The position numbers and the translations under genes were made by a program. The notes beneath the pieces are model-generated. The model worked only from the letters and a program-made list of their open reading frames with translations. It did no database searches and was not told where the DNA came from. A DNA stretch of 64,000 bases from an uncultured Azospirillum sp. (GTDB taxonomy: Bacteria; Pseudomonadota; Alphaproteobacteria; RF32; CAG-239), in the NCBI GenBank assembly GCA_900539605.1, contig UQCS01000003.1:1-64000 (forward strand), in the 5' to 3' direction. Shown here piece by piece: positions 1-9,005 of the stretch. Each line of letters begins with the position of its first letter. Within the stretch, counting starts at the first letter, position 1.

Positions 1-127
1 TTATATAGAAGCTATAAAAATGCACCTGTACAGTTATCAACCGAAGCACAATCTATAATTAAAATATTGACATTTTTACAATACTTTTAAGCTAATTTTT
101 ATAATTAATCTACCCAAGGTTTAGTTT

Positions 128-2287
128 ATGACGACGCATCTTTCTGCAATTGATACCGGCTTAGCCTGCTTTGCAATCCTTGCCAACTATTTTGAAAAAC
201 CGATTTCTATCGACCAAATTAAACATAAATACGACCGCCAGACCTCACATTTTGAAGAATACGAACTGCTGCTGGCCAAAGAATTTTCTTTCAAGGCCCG
301 ATTTATCCAAACCAACTGGGAACGGCTTGATAAAATAACTCTTCCGGCAATTGCACAAGCCGACGACCGGACTTATTTTGTCATCGGGCGTACAACTTCC
401 GACAAAGTACTGATTCAGGACCCGCAATCGGGAAATCATCCGCAAATCTTAAGCAAAGAACAGTTTTTACAAAAATGGAACGGCAGACTGCTGCTGATGA
501 CTTGCCGCGACTTTCTCAGCGGCAAAAACCGCAAATTTGATATTTCATGGTTTATTCCCGCTATTGTCAAATACCGGCGTTTGTTCGGAGAAGTGCTTCT
601 GGCTTCGTTTTTTCTGCAGCTTTTTGCCCTGCTCTCGCCGCTGCTGTTTCAAGTCGTTATTGATAAAGTTTTGGTCAATCGCGGATTGTCCAGCCTCGAT
701 GTTTTAATGGTGGCCTTGATTTGCATTTCCGTTTTCGAAACACTTCTCGGCGCCCTGCGCACTTACACCTTTTCTCATACCACAACCCGGATTGACGTCG
801 AGTTGGGCGCCGGGCTTTTCAAACATCTCATTCGTCTGCCATTGGCCTACTTCGGCGCCCGGCGGGTCGGGGATACGGTTGCCCGCGTGCACGAACTGGA
901 AAACATCCGCAGTTTTCTTACCAGCTCTGCTCTCACGCTGATGATCGACTTTTTCTTTACCCTGGTCTTTTTCACCGTCATGTTTTTCTATTCAGCAACA
1001 TTGACGTTAATCGTTCTGTTGTCTATCCCTTTTTATATCGTTTTATCACTGGTGTTCACCCCCATATTGCGCTCCCGCATCGATGAGCGTTTCCACCGCG
1101 GTGCCGAAAACCAGTGTTTTCTTGTCGAAGCTGTCTCCGGGGTCGAAACTGTCAAGTCGTTGGCGGTTGAACCGCAAATGCAGCGCCGTTGGGAACAACA
1201 GCTAGCGGCTTATGTCGGTGCTTCTTTTCGTGCTTCGCACATTAACAACATTGCCGGGCAACTGGTACAATTGATACAAAAAATTACCATGGCCCTGACA
1301 TTGTGGATCGGCGCTTCGTTAGTCATGAAAGGCGAATTATCGGTCGGTCAGCTGATTGCGTTCAATATGCTCTCCGGGCGTGTTACCCAGCCGATCCTCA
1401 GGCTTTCGCAATTATGGCAGAACTTTCAGCAGGCTAAGATCTCCATTGAAAAACTTTCAGATATTCTTAATAATCCGGCCGAAGATAACCAAAACGTATC
1501 GAAAGGCAGCCTCCCCGCCATCCGCGGAGAAGTTGAGTTTCGTGATATTGTTTTCCGTTATCTTCCCAACGGGCCGGAAGTTCTCAAAAAAATCAGTTTT
1601 AAGGCAGGCACCGGGCAAAAGATCGGTTTTGTCGGTCCCAGCGGATCGGGAAAGTCTACGATTACTAAACTTATTATCCCCGAAAGCGGCAAAATTTTAA
1701 TTGACGGTATCGATATCTCCACCGTCGACGTTGCCTGGCTGCGGCGCCAAATCGGCGTCGTTTTGCAGGAAAATTTTCTGTTTAACAAAACGGTACGCGA
1801 AAACATCGCTCTTACCAACCCCGCGGTTTCTGCCGAAAAAATTATGGCGGCAGCCAAGTTGGCCGGCGCTCACGACTTTATTACCGAACTGCCGCAAGGG
1901 TATGATACGCTGATTGAAGAACGGGGCGCATCGCTTTCGGGCGGTCAGCGCCAACGGATTGCTATTGCCCGCGCTTTGGTCAATAACCCGCGCATTTTGA
2001 TTTTCGATGAAGCAACTTCGGCCCTCGACTACGAATCCGAAAAAATTATCCGCCGGAACATGGCATCAATCTGCCGCGACCGAACTGTATTCATCATTGC
2101 TCACCGGCTGTCTGCTGTCCGCGACTGCGATTGCATTATAACCGTCGAAAAAGGGGAAATCACCGAAACAGGAACCCATGGGGAACTGTTAAAACGCGGA
2201 GGCCGCTATGCTCATTTATGGAACTGCCAGAGCGATACGGCAGAAACGGCAAACGCCGCATTATCGAATATCTGCTCTCGCCGTTAA
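128..2287 (+). CDS. HlyB-type type I secretion ABC transporter (ATPase domain with small gap)
   Basis: An inner-membrane ABC exporter of the HlyB/LapB group, which drives type I secretion of RTX-like proteins with an HlyD adaptor and an outer-membrane TolC. The 719 residues hold an N-terminal C39-like domain (about 1-125), an ABC membrane domain (about 150-430) and an ATPase domain (about 470-700). The C39-like domain reads DTGLAC where true peptidases have DCGLAC, so the catalytic Cys is Thr and the domain should not cleave leaders, as in HlyB. Walker A (GPSGSGKST, about 503-511), LSGGQRQ and the ILIFDEATSALD Walker B are intact. Just after Walker A the protein reads TKLIIPESG where the family has TKLIQRFYIPE-G, so four residues are missing. 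The end is abnormal: the expected QSD terminus is followed by 16 extra residues read out of frame through an hlyD remnant. The AT-rich first 127 bases contain TTGACA (67-72) and TATAAT (100-105), but their spacing is wrong for one promoter. No substrate or adaptor gene is in the window. The function may be lost. Confidence 0.85.
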   Translation: MTTHLSAIDTGLACFAILANYFEKPISIDQIKHKYDRQTSHFEEYELLLAKEFSFKARFIQTNWERLDKITLPAIAQADDRTYFVIGRTTSDKVLIQDPQSGNHPQILSKEQFLQKWNGRLLLMTCRDFLSGKNRKFDISWFIPAIVKYRRLFGEVLLASFFLQLFALLSPLLFQVVIDKVLVNRGLSSLDVLMVALICISVFETLLGALRTYTFSHTTTRIDVELGAGLFKHLIRLPLAYFGARRVGDTVARVHELENIRSFLTSSALTLMIDFFFTLVFFTVMFFYSATLTLIVLLSIPFYIVLSLVFTPILRSRIDERFHRGAENQCFLVEAVSGVETVKSLAVEPQMQRRWEQQLAAYVGASFRASHINNIAGQLVQLIQKITMALTLWIGASLVMKGELSVGQLIAFNMLSGRVTQPILRLSQLWQNFQQAKISIEKLSDILNNPAEDNQNVSKGSLPAIRGEVEFRDIVFRYLPNGPEVLKKISFKAGTGQKIGFVGPSGSGKSTITKLIIPESGKILIDGIDISTVDVAWLRRQIGVVLQENFLFNKTVRENIALTNPAVSAEKIMAAAKLAGAHDFITELPQGYDTLIEERGASLSGGQRQRIAIARALVNNPRILIFDEATSALDYESEKIIRRNMASICRDRTVFIIAHRLSAVRDCDCIITVEKGEITETGTHGELLKRGGRYAHLWNCQSDTAETANAALSNICSRR

Positions 2288-2322
2288 TGAAATACCTTGA
2301 CGAAAGCCTGCGGGAAAGATAA
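2245..2322 (+). pseudogene. Remnant of hlyD (3' end only)
   Basis: In the frame one base off from the transporter, the codons from 2245 read NGKRRI followed by EYLLSPLMKYLDESLRER and a stop. This matches the characteristic C-terminus of HlyD-family periplasmic adaptors, as I recall it (a tail of the form K-T-G-x-R-x-V-I-x-Y-L-L-S-P-L, ending E-S-L-x-E-R). An hlyD gene normally follows hlyB directly. Here only its last ~25 codons survive, joined to the 3' end of the transporter gene. The simplest reading is one deletion that removed the start and body of hlyD and the hlyB stop codon. Confidence 0.72.
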
Positions 2323-2327
2323 AACGC

Positions 2328-3389
2328 CTACACGGCTTTGCCGAGCAGTTTTTTCATCCGCAGCTGATTGCGCACTGTTTTCTTTTCCTGCTTATATATT
2401 TTTCGTTTGGAGCCAAATGTCAATTTGGACAGCAAAATATATTTCAACAGTTTTATCCGTCCGGCTTCTTCCAAACCTTCCCTTTGCGCCATGAAAATTT
2501 TGCCTTTGCGGATGGCAAAACAATAATCCAACTCCATCCGGTTGGCTTCGGCTACAATCTGTTCCAGTTCTTCCGGCGAAAACAAGTCAAAAAACATAAT
2601 GCTGATCTGAGTGCGACAAAAATCGGATACGGCCGCCCGTTTTTCCGCCGGCAATTGCCCTCGGTGCCAAAATTCAACAACAAAACGGCTTACTTTCAAG
2701 CGGTCATATTTGTCCCTCGGCTTTCGGTTAAAGTAATTGCTCATGATCGAGTTAGGACGAATACGATAATTGTAGAGTTTTTGTTTTTCAAAATAAACGC
2801 TCTTTGACACCATGCCGTACAACACCCAAAACACATCATCGTCGTGCTCGCACCCCTCCGGAAAACAAATGCCGTAACGATCAATCAGCTCTTTTTTAAA
2901 TATCTTGTTCCACAATACAACCGAGGTTCGCTGACAAAGCCTGTCCGTCATGGCAAAACGACCGCTTAACGACGAATTGTAATGACTTTCGGAAATTTCC
3001 CGCTCGGCGCAATCGCAGTCTTCCACCACCACATGGCAGCAGGCCACTGCCGTATCGGTATTTTCCGCCTTCATAATTTCAAGCATTCGCCGGCAAAAGT
3101 CCGGTTCATACCAGTCATCGGCATCACAAAACATAATATAAGGAGCGGTAGCATTTTGTAACCCGCGGTTTCGTGCTGCCGCCGGACCGGCATTCTGCTG
3201 TTGCCATGCCCTGATCCGCTTGTCTCCGGCAGCATATTTTGTAATATGCTGCCAGGTATCGTCACTTGAACCGTCATCGATACACAATATTTCAATATCG
3301 GGAAAAGTTTGCCCGCACAAAGCATCCAAACATTTTTCAATATACTGCCCGGCATTGTAAACCGGAATGATAACCGAAACTTCAGCCAT
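2328..3389 (-). CDS. Family 2 glycosyltransferase
   Basis: A GT-A fold glycosyltransferase, probably cytoplasmic and adding a sugar to a surface glycan. The N-terminus has the GT2 hallmark VSVIIPVYNAGQYIEKCLDAL, then CIDDGSSDDTW, GPAAARNRGL and the FCDADDWYEPDF metal-binding region (about residues 90-100). It is 353 residues long. The C-terminal ~45 residues form a basic tail with the core KYILLSKLTFGSKRK, which recurs in the neighbouring DUF4422-GT8 protein and in the distant FrhB-like/pyruvyl-transferase protein. It is the last gene of the minus-strand operon that starts with UDP-xylose synthase. The donor and acceptor cannot be told from the sequence. Confidence 0.88.
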   Translation of the reverse strand: MAEVSVIIPVYNAGQYIEKCLDALCGQTFPDIEILCIDDGSSDDTWQHITKYAAGDKRIRAWQQQNAGPAAARNRGLQNATAPYIMFCDADDWYEPDFCRRMLEIMKAENTDTAVACCHVVVEDCDCAEREISESHYNSSLSGRFAMTDRLCQRTSVVLWNKIFKKELIDRYGICFPEGCEHDDDVFWVLYGMVSKSVYFEKQKLYNYRIRPNSIMSNYFNRKPRDKYDRLKVSRFVVEFWHRGQLPAEKRAAVSDFCRTQISIMFFDLFSPEELEQIVAEANRMELDYCFAIRKGKIFMAQREGLEEAGRIKLLKYILLSKLTFGSKRKIYKQEKKTVRNQLRMKKLLGKAV

Positions 3390-3455
3390 TTTTTTCCCTT
3401 TTTTAAAGTCAACAAAGTTTATGCCAGAAAAAACATTTTTTCATCCCTTCACCGA

Positions 3456-5453
3456 CTAAGCCGCTTTTTGTGCATTTTGTTCCTGTGTCCGATAGCAGCT
3501 TTTTATCCGCTTCAGTTCTCTTTTCAACTCTTTCCTTTTCTGACGGCACATTTTTCTTTTACGCCCAAACATAATTTTTGACAACAATTTATATTTGGCA
3601 TATTTCAGCTTTGTCAACAAATAATCGTCCACATAACCGACTTTCTCTTTAATTTCCTTTACTTCTTTCACTTGCGGCAATGAAAGATTGCGAAACAGAA
3701 TTTCTTCGTAAAAAGGCGTCTGGCGGGCATATTTCCAAAACCAGCCGGCCATGTCATACTGAGGATAACGCCACGGCTTTTTGGAACCTGCAAAATGGAC
3801 GATCTTGGCATTTTCCCTGCTCTTCTGATAAACCGCCAGCATCTCAAACGGCAGCTGATCCGCATAATTCGGAGACCAGATCGGCAGATGGTATTCATAG
3901 TTCCATGCGCCGTCCAGAAAATAAACGTCACCTTCAAAAATTACATTTAAAATATCTTGATCTACCATGTAAGGCGACTTAATCCGGCTCATTATCGCAA
4001 TAAAACGTTCGTCCAGATCATAAGTGCGGATTTTTTCCAGCGACATGATCAACACTCCGGAATTAAAATAACAGGTTGGTGTTCTTAAGCCCAATGTTTT
4101 GTCGACATAGGCCGTGATATTAACATCATTGTGATACATGCGGATAATTTCGGTATCAACTACCGCCCCCAAAGCCTTATCTTTAATATCCTCATGATAG
4201 AGGTTGGCAATGTCTTCGGTCACGACCAAATCCGAATCAATATACAAAACTTTATCATAACCGGTTAAAATTTTGGAAATGAATATCCGATAATAAACGG
4301 CTTCGGAGAAATGTGCGGCGGTAAAGAACAAACCGCTCATGACATTGCTGATATATTTTTGGATATCGACAAAACGAATGCTGAAATTGTCGCGCCCGGC
4401 AATCAGTTGCAAAAGTTTGCCCCGTTCCGCCGATGAAACTCCTTTGGCAAGAATAATGATGTCATAGTTATACCGCTCACTCGAATTGTCAATAATTGAC
4501 TGCACCGCCACCCCGGTATACAAAACATAGTTTTCATCTGTTGACAAACAGATCGGAATGTTATTTTGCGCAAAGACCGGTTTTATTTCAGGCAAAATAT
4601 CGGTATCGTATACCAAGGTTTCCTGCAATTCGCAAACTTTATAACCTTCACGTATTAAGCGGGTGATGTAAATTCCGCAAAGCCACTCTGCAATATAGGC
4701 CAGCGCTCGGGCTTCCTGAACGTTATAACCGGAAATGTCAACCTGCTCCCGGGCTTCGCCTAAAATATCAAACAACCATTCGCAATACTGATTATAAATA
4801 TCTTTTTTCATGACAAAGACATTAGTAAAAAAGGCATGATCACCGTTGTTGTAGCTGATCGCGTCTTCCGCATATTCGGGATATTTCCGGTTAAGGATAT
4901 CAAGCACCTTTTCATAATCTTTGATATGCAGTTTCTTTTCCGAGTTTTCATAGTGATTATACGGCGTCATGGTCCCGAGCTTTTTCAAATCGGTCCGTTC
5001 GGCAACCACTACGTCATAACGGCAAACAACGTTGGTGATGTTAAAATCGTCCAGATGATATTTGCTTATATACTCGTCGTCGATTTTTTGTTCTTCCACA
5101 ACCCCGTATTTGGTACTGTTGAACTTTTTGTTGAGATTAAACGACAGATGGCGACGATAATGCATAAAACCGATATAATCCGGATTGCCAAGCTGATCCT
5201 GGTTTTTCCATGCCCAGTAAATTGCCGTCAATTCGTTCAAATAACGGTTTTCGGCCGAGATGTTGTCACCGGTGTCATCGCCGATCATATGATCAATCAT
5301 CCATTGATAATTGGCCCGGTTGATCATCCCGTCTTTCGAAAAACCGGTTCCAAGCGCCCGCCCCAGATGTATCGGCACCAAAACTTCCGATTTCAACAAC
5401 ACCGCCGGTTTGTGGCAGCCGACCAAAATTTTAACTGACTTTTCGCACTTCAT
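3456..5453 (-). CDS. DUF4422 plus family 8 glycosyltransferase fusion
   Basis: A two-domain glycan enzyme of about 665 residues. The N-terminal part (about 20-260) is DUF4422, a domain typical of capsule/LPS glycosyltransferases, with the stretches VPIHLGRALG and IGFMHYRRHLSFN. The second part (about 290-600) is a GT8 domain: IPICLSTDENYVLYTGVAVQS, the DxD-type metal site LYIDSDLVV, and CYFNSGVLIMSL. It ends in a basic tail with the core KYKLLSKIMFGRKRK. I chose the ATG at 5453 because AAAGGA lies about 9 bases upstream. An in-frame ATG at 5471 is possible but has a poorer context. The gene overlaps the end of glf by 23 bases, suggesting translational coupling. Confidence 0.85.
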   Translation of the reverse strand: MKCEKSVKILVGCHKPAVLLKSEVLVPIHLGRALGTGFSKDGMINRANYQWMIDHMIGDDTGDNISAENRYLNELTAIYWAWKNQDQLGNPDYIGFMHYRRHLSFNLNKKFNSTKYGVVEEQKIDDEYISKYHLDDFNITNVVCRYDVVVAERTDLKKLGTMTPYNHYENSEKKLHIKDYEKVLDILNRKYPEYAEDAISYNNGDHAFFTNVFVMKKDIYNQYCEWLFDILGEAREQVDISGYNVQEARALAYIAEWLCGIYITRLIREGYKVCELQETLVYDTDILPEIKPVFAQNNIPICLSTDENYVLYTGVAVQSIIDNSSERYNYDIIILAKGVSSAERGKLLQLIAGRDNFSIRFVDIQKYISNVMSGLFFTAAHFSEAVYYRIFISKILTGYDKVLYIDSDLVVTEDIANLYHEDIKDKALGAVVDTEIIRMYHNDVNITAYVDKTLGLRTPTCYFNSGVLIMSLEKIRTYDLDERFIAIMSRIKSPYMVDQDILNVIFEGDVYFLDGAWNYEYHLPIWSPNYADQLPFEMLAVYQKSRENAKIVHFAGSKKPWRYPQYDMAGWFWKYARQTPFYEEILFRNLSLPQVKEVKEIKEKVGYVDDYLLTKLKYAKYKLLSKIMFGRKRKMCRQKRKELKRELKRIKSCYRTQEQNAQKAA

Positions 5454-6570
5454 TAGTTTCAATCCTTTCATATAATTCCAACGCTCTTTTTACGGTTTCG
5501 TCCATGTTATAATACTTATAGTCTCCCAAACGCCCGACAAAATACACATTCGGACAGGCTGCCGCCTTTCGCCGGTATTTATCGTACAGTTCTTGATTTT
5601 TTTGATCCGGAACCGGATAGTAGCGTTCGTTTTTTCCAGCTATATAGGGCTGGGAATATTCTTCCGAAATCACTGTTTGCGCGGTCTTCTCTCCCAAATA
5701 ATACTTATATTCGACACTGCGGGTAAAATCGTAGTTTTCGGGATAATTAATTTGCGGCCCGCTCTGATAATATTCCCGGTCAAACCGCCTGAAACGAATA
5801 TCCAGGCTGCGATAAGGAAGCTTTCCCAGTTCAAAAGAAAAGAACTCGTCAATCGGTCCCGAGTAAAACAGCCGTTCATACAATGTTTTTTCGCGAATAT
5901 CAGCAAAATTGGTGTTCAGTTCAACCCGGATCAACGGATGGTTCAGCATCTTCCGCGCCATTTCGGTATAACCGTGCGCGGGTATGGCCTGATATTTGTC
6001 CTGAAAATAACGATTGTCACGACTGATATATACCGGAACTCTTCCGCTGACCGAAGGATCAAGTTCTTCCGGCGTAACGCCCCACTGCTTTATCGTATAG
6101 CCTAAAAAAACTTTTTGATAGACATACTCTGCCAAAAATTCCAAATCAGAATCCCGGCTTTCGCGCAATTGCAAAATCGGCACCTTGTGGTTGAACCCGA
6201 ATTTTTTAATCAATTTGGCTTCCAAATCCGACGCCAACTTGTGCGGAAACACTTTATAAAGACTGTCAAGATTAAACGGAATATTGACTTCTTCGCCGTC
6301 TATAACCGCTTTAACCCGGTACATAAAATAGTGCCAGTCGGTAAAAAGGCTCAGATAATCCCACACTTCTTTATACTTGGTATGAAATACGTGCGGACCG
6401 TATTTATGGACGGTTACGCCCGACGAATCCTTATAATCGTAAATATTGCCGCCGATATGGTCCCTTTTGTCAATTACCAGCACTTCTTCTCCAAGCTGCG
6501 AAGCTATTCTTTCTGCCAACACCATGCCGGACAAACCACAGCCGACAATCAAATTCTGTACTTTGCGCAT
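5431..6570 (-). CDS. glf: UDP-galactopyranose mutase
   Basis: An FAD enzyme that converts UDP-galactopyranose to UDP-galactofuranose, the donor for Galf residues in surface polysaccharides. At the start it has the dinucleotide-binding LIVGCGLSGMVLAERIA, followed by VIDKRDHIGGN and YGPHVFHT, and it ends with FVGRLGDYKYYNMDETVKRAL, all characteristic of bacterial Glf. With the ATG at 6570 (GGAAG just upstream, inside the end of galE) it has 379 residues, the normal family size. A longer in-frame extension upstream lies inside galE and is not credible. galE directly upstream supplies UDP-galactose, so the two form a biosynthetic pair. Confidence 0.94.
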   Translation of the reverse strand: MRKVQNLIVGCGLSGMVLAERIASQLGEEVLVIDKRDHIGGNIYDYKDSSGVTVHKYGPHVFHTKYKEVWDYLSLFTDWHYFMYRVKAVIDGEEVNIPFNLDSLYKVFPHKLASDLEAKLIKKFGFNHKVPILQLRESRDSDLEFLAEYVYQKVFLGYTIKQWGVTPEELDPSVSGRVPVYISRDNRYFQDKYQAIPAHGYTEMARKMLNHPLIRVELNTNFADIREKTLYERLFYSGPIDEFFSFELGKLPYRSLDIRFRRFDREYYQSGPQINYPENYDFTRSVEYKYYLGEKTAQTVISEEYSQPYIAGKNERYYPVPDQKNQELYDKYRRKAAACPNVYFVGRLGDYKYYNMDETVKRALELYERIETNEVRKVS

Positions 6571-6571
6571 T

Positions 6572-7540
6572 TTAATACTTCCTGTTTGTTTCCCATTGCC
6601 ATGCCGATTTAATGATTTTACCGATTGAATCATATACCGGCACCCAACCCAAAATTTCGCGAGCTTTACGGCTGTCGGCATATAGTTGGGCAGGATCTCC
6701 GGCACGGCGTGCCGCATATTCGACCGGACATTTACGGCCGCTTATCTGTTCGGCTGCCGTTATAATTTCGTGCACGCTGGTACCGGTTCCGGTTCCCAGA
6801 TTGAAACAACCGCTGACAAAATCAGCTTTTTCCAGCGCCAACCGGTGCGCCTGAGCCAGATCTTCCACATGAACATAATCGCGAATGCAGGTACCGTCAG
6901 CCGTATCATAATCGGTTCCAAATACCTTCACGCTTTCTCTTTCCCCTTTGACGGCTTTGAGTACCAGCGGAATCAAATGGGTTTCGGGCGTATGGCTTTC
7001 CCCTATCTGCCCGTCTGCTGCAGCGCCGGCAGCGTTAAAATAACGCAAACAAATATAATTCAGTCCATAGGCCCGGCGATAATCTTCGAAAATCTGTTCG
7101 ATCATCAATTTGGAACGCCCGTAGGGATTGATCGGCTTTTGCGGATGTTGTTCGTCAATCGGCAGCCGTCGGGGTTCGCCATAGGTCGCACAAGTACTCG
7201 AAAAAACGATTTTATCAACCGCCGCCGCCCTCATTGCTTCGAGCAGATTCAGCGTTCCGATCACATTATTGCGATAATATTTCTGCGGATCTTCCACGCT
7301 TTCACCGACATAGGCAAAAGCGGCAAAATGAATAACCGCATCTATTTTATATTTGTCGAATATTTTTTTGAGACTTTCTGTCTCCAGCAAATCAGCCTTT
7401 TCAAACCGAACTTCCGGTGCCACCGCTTCCCGGTGCCCGTACACCAGATTGTCGGCGACCACACATTCATATCCTTTTTGCAGCAAGTGCCTTACCGTAT
7501 GAGAGCCGATATATCCGGCACCGCCTGTCACCAGTATCAT
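6572..7540 (-). CDS. galE: UDP-glucose 4-epimerase
   Basis: A short-chain dehydrogenase-fold epimerase interconverting UDP-glucose and UDP-galactose. It shows the NAD motif VTGGAGYIGSHT at residues 4-15, the catalytic region SSTCATYG, and Y140-xxx-K144 (YGRSK). The 322-residue length is normal. It is the second gene of the operon, between UDP-xylose synthase and glf, and its product is the substrate of Glf. The stop codon is one base from the glf start. Confidence 0.94.
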   Translation of the reverse strand: MILVTGGAGYIGSHTVRHLLQKGYECVVADNLVYGHREAVAPEVRFEKADLLETESLKKIFDKYKIDAVIHFAAFAYVGESVEDPQKYYRNNVIGTLNLLEAMRAAAVDKIVFSSTCATYGEPRRLPIDEQHPQKPINPYGRSKLMIEQIFEDYRRAYGLNYICLRYFNAAGAAADGQIGESHTPETHLIPLVLKAVKGERESVKVFGTDYDTADGTCIRDYVHVEDLAQAHRLALEKADFVSGCFNLGTGTGTSVHEIITAAEQISGRKCPVEYAARRAGDPAQLYADSRKAREILGWVPVYDSIGKIIKSAWQWETNRKY

Positions 7541-7580
7541 TAGTCTTTTTTCTCCTTAGTAGACGTCGTTTTGCAGTTGA

Positions 7581-7604
7581 GCCGGAATAAAAGCTCATTC
7601 CGGC
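7581..7604. other. Intercistronic hairpin between uxs and galE
   Basis: GCCGGAAT and ATTCCGGC form a perfect 8-bp stem around an 8-base loop in the 77-base gap between the UDP-xylose synthase and galE genes. On the minus (coding) strand no T-run follows, so it is unlikely to be a full terminator for the operon. It could be an mRNA-stability or attenuation element. Confidence 0.45.
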
Positions 7605-7617
7605 CTTTTCAGATCAG

Positions 7618-8583
7618 CTATTCGGCAGCAACCGCTACCGCGGCTATTTCCTTGCGAAAATATTCAATTGTCTTGTCAAGTCCTTCGCTGAGCTTGATCC
7701 GGGGTTCCCAGCCCAATTTAGCGCGCGCCAGCGTAATATCCGGCCGACGCTGGGTTGGATCATCACTCGGCAACCCCATATAAACAACTTTTGAACTGCA
7801 ACCAATTTTTGCAACCACCATTTCCGCCAGTTCCCGAATTGTAAACTCCCCGGGATTTCCGGTATTAACCGGCCCTTGAAAATCTTTGGGACTGTTCATC
7901 ATCCGCACCATTGCTTCGATCAAATCGTCAACGTAACAAAACGAACGGGTCTGATGACCATCGCCGTAAATCGTGATATCCTCGCCGCGCAAGGCCTGAC
8001 AAATGAAATTGCTGACAACCCGGCCATCGTTCGGGTCCATATAGGGACCATAGGTGTTAAAAATACGGATAACCTTAATATCCACCCCTTCATGGCGCCA
8101 ATAATCAAAGAACAGGCTCTCGGCGCACCGTTTTCCTTCATCATAGCAGGCACGGATACCGTTGGGATTGACGTTTCCGCGATAAGCTTCTACCTGAGGA
8201 TGAACCAACGGTTCGCCATAAACTTCGGAAGTGGAGGTCTGCAAAATAGTTGCACGATGTTTTTTGGCCAATTCCAACATATTAATCGCACCCAATACAC
8301 AGGTTTTTGTTGTCGTGATCGAATGTTTGCCCTGATAGGCAGGAGGACTTGCCGGACAGGCCATATTATAAATTTGGTCCAAATGTTCGTCGACTTCCAG
8401 CGGTTGACAGATGTCGTAGTTAATAAATCTAAAATTAGGATGATTCAGAATATCCTTAATATTCGAAAGGCGCCCGGTGTAATTATTGTCTACGCATATA
8501 ACCCGCTGTCCTTCAGCAATCAGCCGATGGCACAAATTAGCGCCCAAAAAGCCGGTTCCGCCCGTAATAAGTATTGTCTTCAT
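7618..8583 (-). CDS. UDP-glucuronate decarboxylase (UDP-xylose synthase)
   Basis: An extended short-chain dehydrogenase that decarboxylates UDP-glucuronate to UDP-xylose. Residues 6-14 carry TGGTGFLGA, and the region around 72-90 reads YNMACPASPPAYQ, typical of UXS enzymes. The catalytic TSTSEVYG and Y147-xxx-K151 (YDEGK) are present, with IRIFNTYGPYM further on. The length of 321 residues is normal. AAGAGGAAATT precedes the ATG. It is the first gene of a five-gene minus-strand operon, so the glycan made here may contain xylose as well as galactofuranose. No UDP-glucose dehydrogenase was seen in this window to make its substrate. Confidence 0.93.
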   Translation of the reverse strand: MKTILITGGTGFLGANLCHRLIAEGQRVICVDNNYTGRLSNIKDILNHPNFRFINYDICQPLEVDEHLDQIYNMACPASPPAYQGKHSITTTKTCVLGAINMLELAKKHRATILQTSTSEVYGEPLVHPQVEAYRGNVNPNGIRACYDEGKRCAESLFFDYWRHEGVDIKVIRIFNTYGPYMDPNDGRVVSNFICQALRGEDITIYGDGHQTRSFCYVDDLIEAMVRMMNSPKDFQGPVNTGNPGEFTIRELAEMVVAKIGCSSKVVYMGLPSDDPTQRRPDITLARAKLGWEPRIKLSEGLDKTIEYFRKEIAAVAVAAE

Positions 8584-9005
8584 AATTTCCTCTTAAATTT
8601 TGTCCCTTATTCTTCCGGTTGTATAGACCCTGCACTTGTTTACACATTTTTCTTGCTGCCCGTACGTTCTGCCCGCTTTGCCGGCAATTCATACACCGGA
8701 TGCGAAAAACAAAATGGCCAACAACCTGTTATTGCTTACAGCAAAATAGTTTTGCATCTTTTAGTGGAAATAATTAAATTATCCTCGCTAAAGTTAACAT
8801 TCGCTAATATAAGACCCAATTTTCTGAATTCATCGGTAATAAAAAATAATTTTTTGAAATTTAGTGTTATTAATTGATCTTTCGTATTATTTTTTTACGT
8901 ATAAAACAATACCCCGATTTTCGGGGGTGTTGTTTTGCTTTGCCTGACCGGCAACAAAAAAGAGCCGCAAATACGGCTCTTTTTTGTTTTTGGGTTTGGC
9001 TCAAA
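8584..9005. other. Intergenic region between autotransporter and uxs operon
   Basis: About 420 bases without a credible gene. It holds the autotransporter terminator (8956-8985) and a second perfect hairpin, CCCCGA/TCGGGG, at 8912-8926 followed by T-rich DNA on both strands. The remainder is AT-rich and should carry the promoter of the uxs operon. I could not identify a convincing -35/-10 pair. Plus-strand open frames crossing it are antisense shadows. Confidence 0.6.
8956..8985 (-). terminator. Rho-independent terminator of the autotransporter gene
   Basis: A perfect 12-bp stem (AAAAAAGAGCCG / CGGCTCTTTTTT) with a 6-base loop, 21 bases past the autotransporter stop codon. It has a T-run in either direction, so it could act bidirectionally. 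Confidence 0.85.

Noticed and set aside
128..500. C39 leader peptidase domain making the transporter a bacteriocin processor
   Set aside because: The catalytic Cys position is Thr (DTG for DCG), as in HlyB-type exporters, so processing is not expected.
5438..5471. ATG at 5471 as start of the DUF4422-GT8 gene
   Set aside because: The ATG at 5453 has a better ribosome site (AAAGGA, about nine bases before it). The longer version adds only six residues.
6571..6717. Longer start for glf extending into galE
   Set aside because: The extra 49 residues are encoded inside galE and do not match the Glf N-terminus.
7876..8877. A 333-codon plus-strand open frame over the uxs gene and its upstream region
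   Set aside because: It is antisense to UDP-xylose synthase for most of its length and shows no recognisable domain.
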